The notes under the pieces: generated by a model
What the model was told of the DNA's origin: nothing
Databases searched by the model: none
Seen by the model: only the letters and a program-made list of their open reading frames with translations
NCBI GenBank assembly: GCA_905373665.1
Contig: CAJPTV010000030.1
Coordinates: 1-20,043 of the forward strand
DNA length: 20,043 nucleotides
Origin: Bacteroidia bacterium
Lineage (GTDB): Bacteria > Bacteroidota > Bacteroidia > Bacteroidales > CAJPTX01
Direction of reading: 5' to 3'
Shown: positions 1-7,833 of the stretch, in pieces
Position numbering within the stretch: position 1 is the first letter of the stretch
Layout of the letters: each line of letters opens with the position of its first letter
Translations under genes and position numbers: made by a program

Positions 1-23
1 GCTCATTTTATAGTCAATAAAAA

Positions 24-54
24 GAGGGTGTGTCGAATGTTTTGACACACCCTC
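24..54 (-). terminator. Orphan intrinsic terminator-like hairpin (minus-strand sense)
   Basis: A perfect 11-bp stem pairs 24-34 (GAGGGTGTGTC) with 44-54 (GACACACCCTC) around a 9-nt loop. Read on the minus strand, the stem is followed at once by TTTTTATT, the form of a rho-independent terminator. Read on the plus strand there is no U-tract. No minus-strand gene is visible between here and rlmD, so it is unclear what it would terminate. It may belong to the repeat family that follows, or serve a gene outside the window. The structure is certain; the function is inferred. Confidence 0.6.
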
Positions 55-129
55 CACCGTGCGCCTTGGGGATGCTATTTCGACACCCCCTCTGAGTCCC
101 TTTGGGGCGCGCTCTTTCGACACACTTTT
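40..129. repeat. Degenerate tandem repeat, about 37-38 bp, two units plus a partial third
   Basis: The core TTTYGACACNC occurs three times, with GACAC at 44, 82 and 119, a spacing of 38 and then 37 bp. Units 40-77 and 78-114 also share a second block, CCTTGGGG versus CTTTGGGG, followed by a similar tail. The third unit (115-129) matches only at its start. The first core is also the right arm of the hairpin at 24-54. I see no reading frame through the units. With only three imperfect copies and no distinct spacers it is not a CRISPR array. The role is unknown. Confidence 0.5.
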
Positions 130-186
130 ACATGCCGCGCTGTGGTGATTTACATTTACCCTTCCTCACGACTCTCCTTAACCCCC

Positions 187-248
187 GCCCGTCCGGCGTG
201 AGGACCCTCCACCACGGCCCGTCCGCCCTAAGAACCGCCCTTAGAACC
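187..248. repeat. C-rich short direct repeats upstream of rlmD
   Basis: Two 20-bp copies start 30 bp apart, at 187 (GCCCGTCCGGCGTGAGGACC) and 217 (GCCCGTCCGCCCTAAGAACC), and agree at about 15-16 of 20 positions. A shortened third copy (GCCCTTAGAACC) begins at 237. CTAAG at 228-232 can also pair with CTTAG at 240-244. The tract is strongly C-rich on the + strand, opposite to the G-rich genes that follow. No coding function is apparent. The rest of 1-328 shows nothing more than the hairpin, the tandem repeat and the promoter listed separately. Confidence 0.4.
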
Positions 249-256
249 CCCGACTC

Positions 257-289
257 TTGAGCGTAACTCCCTTTTCTTTCTTATCTTTG
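257..289 (+). promoter_or_regulatory. Candidate Bacteroidota promoter for rlmD
   Basis: TATCTTTG at 282-289 fits the Bacteroidota -7 consensus TAnnTTTG exactly. TTG at 257-259, 22 bp upstream, can serve as the -33 element. Transcription would start near 296 and give a leader of about 33 nt before the rlmD ATG. The assignment is from motif match and position only. Confidence 0.55.
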
Positions 290-328
290 CCATTACGAAT
301 ATAGACACGACAAGAGTAGCGATAGACT

Positions 329-1720
329 ATGGCACGGCGAGGAGAATTACCCGAGTTGGTGGTGCGCATCGACCGATTGGCGGCAGAGGGGCGAGCTATC
401 GCCTCGGCGCTCGATCGGGTGCTCTTCCTCGAAGGGGTCGTGCCGGGGGATCTCGTCCGTGCGCAGGTCACGAAGAAGAAGGCTAAGTTCATGGAAGGGT
501 ATGTAAAGGAGCTACTACAACCCTCGCCACTACGCCTACAGCCCCCCTGTCAGCATTTTGAGCTCTGTGGCGGCTGTCAATGGCAGATGTTACCCTACAC
601 CCTTCAGCTCCAAGCAAAGCAAGAGCAGGTCTATACACAGTTGCAACACATCGGGGGGATTGGCTTAGAAAAAGCTCGCCCTATCCTAGGTGCATCGCCT
701 ACGCTCGCCTACCGTAACAAGTTGGAATATACCTTCTCGCCACGCGGATGGGTCGCGGGGACGCTCGATAAGGATGCACCCCTTCCGCCTGCCCTCGGTT
801 TTCACGTGCCGAGGAAGTTTGATAGGGTGCTCAATATTGAGGAGTGTCTGCTACAGCCCCCGATTTCAAATCAGATTCGGAATGCCATCCGAACCTACGC
901 CTTGGCGCACGGGCTCTCGTTCTATGATGCGAAGCTGCAGGAGGGACTCCTACGCAACCTGATGTTACGCATTACGACCACGGGGCAGATCATGGTGCTG
1001 CTCGTGGTGCGCGAGGCGTGCGTTGAAGTCGAGAGGTTGTTAGACTATGTCGCTGAGACCTTTCCGCAAATCACCTCCCTGCTCTGGACGGTGAATCCGA
1101 AGGTCAATGATACGCTCTACGACCTCGAAATTCGCCTCTGGCGCGGAACGTCCTATCTGGTCGAACAGCTCGGGAACTTGGAGTTCGAGATAGGGGCAAA
1201 ATCCTTTTACCAGACCAACTCCCGCCAAGCCCTCACGCTTTATCATGCGGTGCGCGAGTTAGCGCAATTGCACGGCACGGAGACGGTCTATGACCTTTAT
1301 ACGGGCACGGGGACTATCGCGCTTTATTTGGCACATCTGGCGGGGCACGTCGTTGGGGTAGAGACTGTGCCAGAGGCCATCGAAGACGCCAAGCGTAATG
1401 CGGCGCGTAACCGTGTCGAGAATGTAGACTTTGTGGTGGGGGATGTGCAAGATATCCTTTCGCCGACGTTTGTGGCGCGTTATGGGCGTCCGGATGTGCT
1501 CATTACCGATCCGCCGCGTGCAGGGATGCATCCGCGTGTGGTAGCATTTTTACTAGAGCTTGCTCCCACGCGTATCGTTTACGTGAGCTGCAATCCGGCG
1601 ACACAGGCACGAGATTTGGGGCTCTTGAAAGAGAAGTATACCATCGAGGCGATACAGCCCGTGGATATGTTCCCACATACCAAGCATGTGGAAAATATTG
1701 TTTCTTTGCAGTTGAAATAA
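329..1720 (+). CDS. rlmD: 23S rRNA (uracil-5)-methyltransferase, RlmD/RumA family
   Basis: This cytoplasmic enzyme puts a methyl group from S-adenosylmethionine on C5 of a uridine in 23S rRNA (U1939 in E. coli for RlmD). The 463-aa protein starts with a TRAM-like RNA-binding domain (about 6-65). Next come the iron-sulfur cysteines C74, C80, C83 and C173, which in this family hold a 4Fe-4S cluster. The methyltransferase domain has the SAM motif beginning at D322 (DLYTGTGT), the DPPRAG motif at D394, the catalytic cysteine C421 in SCNP, and the C-terminal HVEN glutamate E455. Length matches the family. The first ATG lies about 33 nt after the predicted transcription start and gives a normal TRAM start, with no Shine-Dalgarno sequence. 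Which uridine(s) it modifies (RlmD, RlmC or dual RlmCD) cannot be decided from sequence alone. It may be monocistronic or co-transcribed with lpdA 39 bp downstream. Confidence 0.92.
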   Translation: MARRGELPELVVRIDRLAAEGRAIASALDRVLFLEGVVPGDLVRAQVTKKKAKFMEGYVKELLQPSPLRLQPPCQHFELCGGCQWQMLPYTLQLQAKQEQVYTQLQHIGGIGLEKARPILGASPTLAYRNKLEYTFSPRGWVAGTLDKDAPLPPALGFHVPRKFDRVLNIEECLLQPPISNQIRNAIRTYALAHGLSFYDAKLQEGLLRNLMLRITTTGQIMVLLVVREACVEVERLLDYVAETFPQITSLLWTVNPKVNDTLYDLEIRLWRGTSYLVEQLGNLEFEIGAKSFYQTNSRQALTLYHAVRELAQLHGTETVYDLYTGTGTIALYLAHLAGHVVGVETVPEAIEDAKRNAARNRVENVDFVVGDVQDILSPTFVARYGRPDVLITDPPRAGMHPRVVAFLLELAPTRIVYVSCNPATQARDLGLLKEKYTIEAIQPVDMFPHTKHVENIVSLQLK

Positions 1721-1759
1721 TAGGGAAAGATTTAGTGTAACCTAAGAGAGGGAGACCTA

Positions 1760-3151
1760 ATGAAGTACGATCTCATCGTGATAGGCAGTGGTCCGGGGGG
1801 CTACATTGCAGCTTTGCAGGGGGCACATAGCGGTTTGAAGCGCGTGGCCATCGTTGAGCGTGAAGCTTTGGGGGGAGTCTGTTTGAACTTCGGTTGTATC
1901 CCAACCAAGGCGCTTCTGCACAGTGCGCACGTTTGTGAAAGCTTACGCGATGCAGCAGAGTTCGGCGTGGTCGTTGAGTCGATGTATATCAACTTCCCTC
2001 GGGTTATCGAACGTAGCCGCGAGGTGGCAGCCTCGATGAGTAAGGGGGTGCTCTTCTTGCTTGACAAGGCGGGAGTGGAGATCATACACGGCGAAGCGAA
2101 GTTCCTCGAACCGAATAAGCTAGAGGTCACGAATGACGAGGAGCGTAAGACCCTCGAAGGTACGAATATCATCATCGCTACGGGAGCGCGCTCGCGGGAG
2201 ATCCCGCAGCTTCCGATAGATGGCAAGCGCGTTATCGGTTATCGTCAGGCGCTCACCCAGCAGGAGAAGCCAGAGAGCTTGGCAGTGGTCGGCTCGGGCG
2301 CTATCGGTTCGGAGCTCGCGCTCTTTTACAAAGCGATGGGGACGGAGGTGACCATCGTCGAGGCATTGCCACAGCTTTTGCCCCTTGAGGACGAGGAGGT
2401 CTCGAAGGTGGTGGCGCGTGCCTTCCGAAAGGCGAAAATCAAGACCATGGCGGGAGCGAAAGTCCTCGGCGTGACGATCGAAGAGGAGAAGTGCCTCTTG
2501 CGTGTAGAAACCTCGAAAGGGGAGGAGGTGCTCCGTGTAGACCAAGTCCTTTCCGCAGTGGGCATTCAAGCCAATATTGAAAACCTTGGGCTGGAGACAA
2601 TCGGCGTTGAGACGGAGCGGGGGCGTATCAAAGTCAACGACCATTTTCAAACCAACGTGCCGGGCGTCTTTGCCATTGGAGACGTTATCCCGACTATTGC
2701 GCTCGCACACGTTGCTTCGGCAGAGGCTGTGGCTTGTGTGAATTATATCCTTGACGCGGCAGAGGCTACGGGGGTAAACTATGACGTTGTCCCGTCCTGC
2801 ACCTATACGACCCCAGAGGTCGGTTCGGTGGGGTTGCGCGAGCGTCAAGCCAAGGAGCAGGGGATTGACTATATCGTCGGAAACTTCTCCTTTATGGCCT
2901 CGGGCAAAGCCGCTGCGATGGCGGCACGTGATGGCTTTGTAAAGCTGATTTTCCGTAAGGACGATCACGTGCTGGTGGGTGCACATATCGTGGGGGCCTC
3001 GGCTACGGAGATGATCGCTGAGCTGGCGTTGGCAATGCAAACTGGGGTGACCGCAGAAACGTTGCACCAAACGATCCATCCTCACCCAACCCTGAGCGAA
3101 GCCGTGGCAGAGGCCGCAGCGCAAGCCTTGGGGCACTGTTTGCATCAGTAA
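1760..3151 (+). CDS. lpdA: Dihydrolipoyl dehydrogenase (E3)
   Basis: This FAD enzyme reoxidises dihydrolipoyl groups with NAD+ in 2-oxoacid dehydrogenase complexes or the glycine cleavage system. The 463-aa protein has the FAD-binding GSGPGG at 9-14 and the redox-active disulfide C41-C46 in GGVCLNFGCIPTK. The NAD-binding GSGAIG is at 178-183, and a second FAD contact is in the AIGDV segment. The C-terminal dimer-interface motif HPHPTLSE supplies the catalytic pair H442-E447. All key residues are present, so a mercuric or glutathione reductase is unlikely. The start is an ATG preceded by GAGAGGGAGA. No E1, E2 or glycine-cleavage gene lies nearby, so it is an orphan E3 that probably serves complexes encoded elsewhere; the glycine cleavage system or branched-chain oxoacid dehydrogenase is the most likely client (inference). 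Confidence 0.93.
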   Translation: MKYDLIVIGSGPGGYIAALQGAHSGLKRVAIVEREALGGVCLNFGCIPTKALLHSAHVCESLRDAAEFGVVVESMYINFPRVIERSREVAASMSKGVLFLLDKAGVEIIHGEAKFLEPNKLEVTNDEERKTLEGTNIIIATGARSREIPQLPIDGKRVIGYRQALTQQEKPESLAVVGSGAIGSELALFYKAMGTEVTIVEALPQLLPLEDEEVSKVVARAFRKAKIKTMAGAKVLGVTIEEEKCLLRVETSKGEEVLRVDQVLSAVGIQANIENLGLETIGVETERGRIKVNDHFQTNVPGVFAIGDVIPTIALAHVASAEAVACVNYILDAAEATGVNYDVVPSCTYTTPEVGSVGLRERQAKEQGIDYIVGNFSFMASGKAAAMAARDGFVKLIFRKDDHVLVGAHIVGASATEMIAELALAMQTGVTAETLHQTIHPHPTLSEAVAEAAAQALGHCLHQ

Positions 3152-3165
3152 TCTTTGTAGAGAAG

Positions 3166-3912
3166 ATGCCACAAGATACGCCGACCCGTATGCGTCTGCA
3201 TACCACCTCGTTAGTCAAGCGGTACAAGAAACGTACGGTGGTGAAGGGGGTGAGTATTGAGGTGCAACAAGGTGAGATTGTGGGGCTTTTAGGTCCGAAT
3301 GGTGCTGGGAAGACGACCACCTTCTATATGATTGTGGGGCTCATTACCCCGAACGAAGGGGCGATTTTCTTGGACGATACCGAGATTACGCGTGAGCCTG
3401 TCTATCGTCGTGCGCAGCGGGGGATTGGTTATTTGGCGCAGGAAGAGAGCGTCTTTCGTAAACTCTCGGTCGAGGACAACATTCGTGCTGTACTCGAAAT
3501 GACCGGAGCGCCGAAGGAGTATCAGCGTGAGAAGGTCGAGAGTCTCTTGCGTGAGTTTAACTTGCAGAAGATACGAAAGAACTTAGGGATACAGCTCTCG
3601 GGGGGTGAAAAGCGGCGCACGGAGATAGCTCGTGCCTTAGCCTTAGACCCGAAGTTTATCCTTCTGGACGAACCTTTTGCGGGGGTAGACCCCATCGCTG
3701 TGGAGGACATCCAACACATTGTGGCGCACCTAAAAGACCGCAACATCGGGATTTTGATTACCGACCACAACGTGCGCGAGACGCTCTCTATCACAGACCG
3801 TGCCTACTTGCTCTTTGATGGCTCTATTCTCATGTCGGGGACGACGGCGGAGCTTGCTGCCAATGAGCGCGTGCGCGAGGTCTACCTTGGCAAGAATTTT
3901 CAATTGCATTAG
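3166..3912 (+). CDS. lptB: LPS export ABC transporter ATP-binding protein LptB
   Basis: This ATPase powers extraction of lipopolysaccharide from the inner membrane with LptF, LptG and LptC, feeding the bridge to the outer membrane. The 248-aa single-domain ABC protein has Walker A GPNGAGKT (43-50), Q-loop Q92 in YLAQEESVFRKL, the signature LSGGE (134-138), Walker B FILLDEP with E169, and switch histidine H191. The strings QEESVFRKL and ITDHNVRETL are typical of LptB rather than of amino-acid or other ABC ATPases. An ATG at 3190 would give 240 aa, starting MRLHTTSLVKRY, which matches the usual LptB N-terminus better; the 3166 start adds eight residues and is less certain. The gene follows lpdA by 14 bp. 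Its membrane partners are not in the window. Confidence 0.92.
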   Translation: MPQDTPTRMRLHTTSLVKRYKKRTVVKGVSIEVQQGEIVGLLGPNGAGKTTTFYMIVGLITPNEGAIFLDDTEITREPVYRRAQRGIGYLAQEESVFRKLSVEDNIRAVLEMTGAPKEYQREKVESLLREFNLQKIRKNLGIQLSGGEKRRTEIARALALDPKFILLDEPFAGVDPIAVEDIQHIVAHLKDRNIGILITDHNVRETLSITDRAYLLFDGSILMSGTTAELAANERVREVYLGKNFQLH

Positions 3913-4063
3913 TGCAATAATAAACACGACGTTTAACCTCTAAAAATTAAAGACCATTACTACTTCTCAACCCGAACGCTCTCGCCTCAATCGTTTTTCT
4001 TCTTCTACGGGGGAAGAAACAGCTAGTAGTACACTAGGAAACAGGAAAGAAACGAAAAAGGGA

Positions 4064-4606
4064 ATGGATATCGAAGCTACGGCTATTGAGGGTGTTGTGA
4101 TTTTGCGTCCCCATCTCTATCATGACCATCGCGGGCTTTTTTATGAGAGCTTTAACGAACAGAGTTGGGATGCGCTAGGCTTTTGCAATACGTTTGTGCA
4201 AGACAACGTTGCGGAGTCGGGGTATGGGGTTATTCGCGGGCTTCATTATCAGATAGCGCCGTCGCCCCAAGCGAAATTGGTCGGGGCGTTGCAGGGGCGC
4301 ATCTTAGATGTGGCGGTCGATTTGCGGAGAGAGTCGCCCACTTTTGGACAGTTCGTGGCGGTCTGGTTAGACGATAAGGAGCACGCGATGTTGTACATCC
4401 CACACGGTTTTGCGCACGGGTATGCAGTACATAGCGAACATGCCGTTGTGCAGTATAAGTGCGACGATTTCTGGGACCCGCTCACCGAGCACGGGATTGC
4501 GTACAATGACCCCACTTTGGCGATCCCGTGGGGAATACCCGAGGAGAAGGTCATTGTCTCCGAAAAGGACAAGCGTCACCCACTCTTTCATCGTGCCACG
4601 TACTAA
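4064..4606 (+). CDS. rfbC: dTDP-4-dehydrorhamnose 3,5-epimerase
   Basis: RfbC (RmlC) epimerises C3 and C5 of dTDP-4-dehydro-6-deoxyglucose, the third step of dTDP-L-rhamnose synthesis. The 180-aa protein is a single cupin-type fold of normal length. Family landmarks are DHRGLFYESF near the N-terminus, the catalytic histidine H61 in RGLHYQ, K71, the IPHGFAHGY strand, Y131 in the QYKCDDFWDP segment, YNDP at 147-150 and SEKDKRHPLF at the end. A small oddity is DNVAES at 48-52, where the family usually has a serine in DNxSxS. The ATG follows a purine-rich stretch after a 151-bp gap from lptB, so a new transcription unit could begin here, but I found no convincing TAnnTTTG box. rfbD follows after 15 bp. 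rfbA and rfbB are not in the window. Confidence 0.93.
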   Translation: MDIEATAIEGVVILRPHLYHDHRGLFYESFNEQSWDALGFCNTFVQDNVAESGYGVIRGLHYQIAPSPQAKLVGALQGRILDVAVDLRRESPTFGQFVAVWLDDKEHAMLYIPHGFAHGYAVHSEHAVVQYKCDDFWDPLTEHGIAYNDPTLAIPWGIPEEKVIVSEKDKRHPLFHRATY

Positions 4607-4621
4607 GCGGGGAGGGGAAGG

Positions 4622-5509
4622 ATGAGGGTCGTCGTCACAGGTGCAAACGGACAGTTAGGTCGGACGCTTCGCTACCTTTCTCCTTGGACGGAGGTCGCTT
4701 ATCTTTCGCACGCCGATTTGGATGTGACCTCGCGTGTCGCGCTGTCGCGTTTCTTTGAGCAGTTTCGCCCGCAGTGGGTAGTCAATTGTGCGGCTTATAC
4801 CGCAGTGGATCGGGCAGAGTCTGAGGTCGATGCAGCTTATCAGGTCAATGCCTTAGCGCCGCGCTTGTTAGCGGAGTGTGCCGCCGAGGTGGGGGCGCAT
4901 CTTTTGCATATCTCGACGGATTATGTCTTCTGTGGCGAAGGGAATTTACCCCATACCGAGCAGGCTGTTCCTGCTCCCGAGGGTGTTTATGCTCGAAGTA
5001 AACGTGCGGGGGAAATTGCAGCACTCGATGCGGGAAATGCGCTCGTGCTCCGTACCAGCTGGTTATACTCCTACTACGACCGCAATTTCTTTCGCACGAT
5101 CCTGACAAAGTGTTTGCAGCAGACCTCATTACGAGTGGTTTATGACCAAGTGGGTACGCCGACCTGGGCGACAAATCTTGCGCAGGCGATTATCGCAATA
5201 GTGAACAAAGAGTGCCGCGAAACGGGGATTTTTCACTATTCCGACCTCGGGGTATGCTCTTGGTTCGATTTTGCTTGTTATCTTCGTAGTCTAATTGGGG
5301 CGACGAATACGCTTGTGCCGATTCGCACAAGCGAGTGGCAAGCAGCCGCTCCGCGCCCATCGTATAGCGTTTTAGATTCAGGGTATACGCGGGCGTACTT
5401 CAACCTTTCGGCTCTTAGTTGGATGGAAGGGGCGAAGGCTTGTTTTGAGGAGTTGACGCATCGCGAGAGTGGCGCGTTCTTTCAAAGGGAATATATGGAG
5501 AGGTGTTAA
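4622..5509 (+). CDS. rfbD: dTDP-4-dehydrorhamnose reductase
   Basis: RfbD (RmlD) reduces the epimerised intermediate with NAD(P)H to give dTDP-L-rhamnose, the donor for rhamnose in LPS O-chains. The 295-aa protein is an extended short-chain dehydrogenase. It opens with the nucleotide-binding VTGANGQLGR (GxxGxxG), continues with NCAAYTAVDRAES, and has the catalytic residues T99 in STDYVF plus Y123 and K127 in YARSKRAGE. LRTSWLYS and DQVGTPTW follow, both characteristic of this reductase. The usual FDG after the STDYV strand is here FCGEG, a mild divergence. A GGGGAGGGGAAGG stretch precedes the ATG. The stop codon is immediately followed by the ATG of the next gene, so the two are almost certainly co-transcribed. 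Confidence 0.92.
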   Translation: MRVVVTGANGQLGRTLRYLSPWTEVAYLSHADLDVTSRVALSRFFEQFRPQWVVNCAAYTAVDRAESEVDAAYQVNALAPRLLAECAAEVGAHLLHISTDYVFCGEGNLPHTEQAVPAPEGVYARSKRAGEIAALDAGNALVLRTSWLYSYYDRNFFRTILTKCLQQTSLRVVYDQVGTPTWATNLAQAIIAIVNKECRETGIFHYSDLGVCSWFDFACYLRSLIGATNTLVPIRTSEWQAAAPRPSYSVLDSGYTRAYFNLSALSWMEGAKACFEELTHRESGAFFQREYMERC

Positions 5510-7234
5510 ATGGATATATCCGATGAACTCATGGTGCGCGTTCGCGCGTGGCTCTCTTACGAGTATGATAAAGATACGCGCGAACGGGTACAGTGGCTTT
5601 TAGAGAACGATCAGGTAACCCTTCAGGAGTCTTTTGCTGGCGACTTGGAGTTCGGTACTGGGGGGATGCGTGGTATTATGGGGGTCGGTCCCAATCGGTT
5701 GAATATCTATACCGTAGGGCGTGCGACGCAGGGGCTGGCCAATTACCTTCGGAAGAACTATCCCACGGAGACGGAGCTGCGCGTGGCGATAGCCTACGAT
5801 TGTCGGAACAATAGTGCTCGTTTTGCGGAGGTGACAGCTGATACGTTGGCTGCCAACGGGATTCGCGTCTTCTTGTACGAGAGTCTCCGTCCGACGCCCC
5901 AACTCAGTTTCACCGTTCGCACTCTCTCCTGCCATGCGGGGATTGTGATTACGGCATCGCACAACCCCAAAGAGTATAACGGTTATAAGGTCTATTGGGG
6001 CGATGGCGCACAGGTCGTCCCGCCGCACGACAAGGGGATTATTGACGAGGTGCGTCATTTAGAGAATGCCGAAGCGGTGAAGCATAAGGGAGACCCTTCG
6101 CTCATTGTTCGTATCGGGCGTGAGATTGATGAGGTCTATCTGAGTACGCTCTTAGATTCTCCGTTTTGTAGGGAAAAACTCTCGGAGGCGGCTACGGAGA
6201 TGGGCATTGTTTATACCCCCATTCATGGGACGGGGGCGACGCTGATTCCACAGGTGTTGCGCCGTCGTGGTTTTAAGAATGTGCATGTCGTAACCAAGCA
6301 ACGCGACCCAGATGGGGATTTTAAGACGGTCGTCTCGCCTAACCCCGAGGAATCCTCGGCGATGAGTCTCGCTGTTGCTTTGGCTGAGGAGACGCAAGCA
6401 GCGCTGGTCTTGGGGACAGACCCCGATGCTGATCGGGTGGGCGTTTACGCGCGTGACGCCAAAGGGGAGCTGGTGCGTTTTGATGGAAATCAGATAGCCG
6501 TTCTTTTAGCTTATTTCGTATTGGAACGGGAGCAGGAACTCAAGCGTCCGCGCAGCAAGCGTTTTATGGTGCGCACCATCGTGACGACCCCCTTGCTAGA
6601 TGCTTTAGCACAGGCCTATAAAGTTGAGATGCGCCACGTCCTCACAGGCTTTAAGTACATTGCCGAGGAAATTGCGGCGAGCGAAGGGAAGTGCCGTTTT
6701 GTGATTGGGGCTGAGGAGAGTCACGGTTATTTGGTGGGCGACAAGGTGCGCGATAAAGATGCGGTGCAGAGCTGTCTTCTTTTGGCTGAATTCGCCGCTT
6801 GGGCGCTCGCCCATGGTACGAACCTTTGCGAAGAGCTCCAGCGTCTTTATGCGAAGTATGGTTATTGGAAGCACGCGCAACGCGCTTTGGTACGGAAAGG
6901 CGACGAAGGAAAGCGGGAGATCGAAGAACGGATACGACAGCTACGCACGACGCCCTTAACGATGTTAGGGGAGGAGAAGGTGGTGCGCGTGACGGACTAC
7001 TTGGTGGTGCGTGCTTACAATCCGCAAAACCAAGAAGAGTATGCAAAGCCCGTGCTTCACGCCGATGTGATGGAGTTTGAGACGGAGGGAGGTTCGCGCC
7101 TCTTGGTACGTCCTTCGGGGACTGAGCCTAAGATCAAGTATTACCTTGGAATACGTGCGCCGCGTTTTGATGCCCAAATAGAGGCAACGCTCACGGCGCG
7201 CATCGAGCAGATTTTTAATACCATCGCCGAATAG
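5510..7234 (+). CDS. Phospho-sugar mutase (phosphoglucomutase/phosphomannomutase family)
   Basis: The enzyme moves phosphate between C6 and C1 of a hexose, probably glucose and/or mannose, supplying glucose-1-phosphate or mannose-1-phosphate for nucleotide sugars. The 574-aa protein has the four family loops in order: the phosphoserine loop TASHNP with S150, the Mg-binding DPDADR with D304, D306 and D308, the sugar-specificity loop GAEESHG (about 401-407), and the phosphate-binding RPSGTEPK with R534, S536 and T538. Length and the opening helix resemble the PgcA/YbbT-type long mutases common in Bacteroidota. Glucose versus mannose preference cannot be read safely from the sequence. It abuts rfbD with no gap. 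Since glucose-1-phosphate is the entry point to dTDP-rhamnose, the pairing makes metabolic sense (inference). Confidence 0.9.
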   Translation: MDISDELMVRVRAWLSYEYDKDTRERVQWLLENDQVTLQESFAGDLEFGTGGMRGIMGVGPNRLNIYTVGRATQGLANYLRKNYPTETELRVAIAYDCRNNSARFAEVTADTLAANGIRVFLYESLRPTPQLSFTVRTLSCHAGIVITASHNPKEYNGYKVYWGDGAQVVPPHDKGIIDEVRHLENAEAVKHKGDPSLIVRIGREIDEVYLSTLLDSPFCREKLSEAATEMGIVYTPIHGTGATLIPQVLRRRGFKNVHVVTKQRDPDGDFKTVVSPNPEESSAMSLAVALAEETQAALVLGTDPDADRVGVYARDAKGELVRFDGNQIAVLLAYFVLEREQELKRPRSKRFMVRTIVTTPLLDALAQAYKVEMRHVLTGFKYIAEEIAASEGKCRFVIGAEESHGYLVGDKVRDKDAVQSCLLLAEFAAWALAHGTNLCEELQRLYAKYGYWKHAQRALVRKGDEGKREIEERIRQLRTTPLTMLGEEKVVRVTDYLVVRAYNPQNQEEYAKPVLHADVMEFETEGGSRLLVRPSGTEPKIKYYLGIRAPRFDAQIEATLTARIEQIFNTIAE

Positions 7235-7245
7235 GGCACATCCTC

Positions 7246-7833
7246 ATGCTTTTGGTCTTTGCCACACAAAATCTTCATAAGGTAAAGGAGGTAGCTTCGT
7301 TGCTCCCTTCTTGTTACACGATAGCGCCGCCCTCCGAGTTCGGTTGGCAGGGGGAGATTCCCGAGGAACAAGATACCCTCGAGGGGAACTCTCTACAGAA
7401 AGCGCAGGTACTTTATGACGCGCTGCAGCGCCCTGTCTTCTCCGACGATTCGGGGCTTGAGGTGGATGCTTTGGGAGGAGCGCCAGGTGTCTACTCTGCC
7501 CGCTATGCTGGAGAACATTGCTCGTTTGACGACAATATCAACAAGCTTTTGAAGGCGCTGGAGGGTACACACGAGCGTAGTGCACGTTTTCGTACGGTGG
7601 TAACCCTTATTATCGAGGGCGAGGTACATCAGTTTCAAGGGTGTGTTGAAGGGGAGATTCTCACGGAAAGGCACGGTGCTGAAGGGTTTGGTTACGACCC
7701 GATCTTTCGTCCAGAGGGAACGAAGCTCTCTTTTGCGGAAATGCCGCTTGCACAAAAGAATGGTATGAGCCACAGAGCACGAGCCGTTGCCGCCATGGTC
7801 GCTTATCTTCACAAAGCCTTTCCATGCGCTTAA
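7246..7833 (+). CDS. rdgB: Non-canonical purine NTP pyrophosphatase (ITPase/XTPase)
   Basis: RdgB/HAM1 hydrolyses ITP, dITP and XTP to monophosphates, keeping deaminated purines out of DNA and RNA. The 195-aa cytoplasmic protein has the substrate-binding start VFATQNLHKVKE, TLEGNSLQKA, and the catalytic SDDSGLEV with acidic pair D67-D68. ALGGAPGVYSARYAG, GFGYDPIF and the C-terminal KNGMSHRARA follow; all belong to this family and the length is standard. It follows the mutase by 11 bp. Its last 10 bp overlap the start of porZ in another frame, suggesting translational coupling. The link to porZ is positional rather than functional as far as can be seen. Confidence 0.93.
   Translation: MLLVFATQNLHKVKEVASLLPSCYTIAPPSEFGWQGEIPEEQDTLEGNSLQKAQVLYDALQRPVFSDDSGLEVDALGGAPGVYSARYAGEHCSFDDNINKLLKALEGTHERSARFRTVVTLIIEGEVHQFQGCVEGEILTERHGAEGFGYDPIFRPEGTKLSFAEMPLAQKNGMSHRARAVAAMVAYLHKAFPCA

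Noticed and set aside
40..129. Possible CRISPR array
   Set aside because: There are only two units and part of a third, they are imperfect across their full length with no distinct unique spacers, and no cas gene is present.
241..492. Minus-strand 83-codon frame covering the rlmD start
   Set aside because: It overlaps the rlmD N-terminus and promoter, has low-complexity Arg/Ser-rich content, no promoter box, and no recognisable family.
2120..3172. A 350-codon open frame on the minus strand opposite lpdA
   Set aside because: The plus strand here encodes an intact dihydrolipoyl dehydrogenase with every motif in place. The minus-strand translation has no recognisable domain and is rich in His, Arg and Cys, as expected from the complement of a G-rich gene.
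3996..4019. TTTCTTC/GAAGAAA hairpin in the gap before rfbC as a terminator or attenuator
   Set aside because: The arms are weak pyrimidine/purine runs that can pair in two registers, and no U-tract follows on either strand. A nearby CTAGT/ACTAG pair at 4023-4037 is also too short to support a call.
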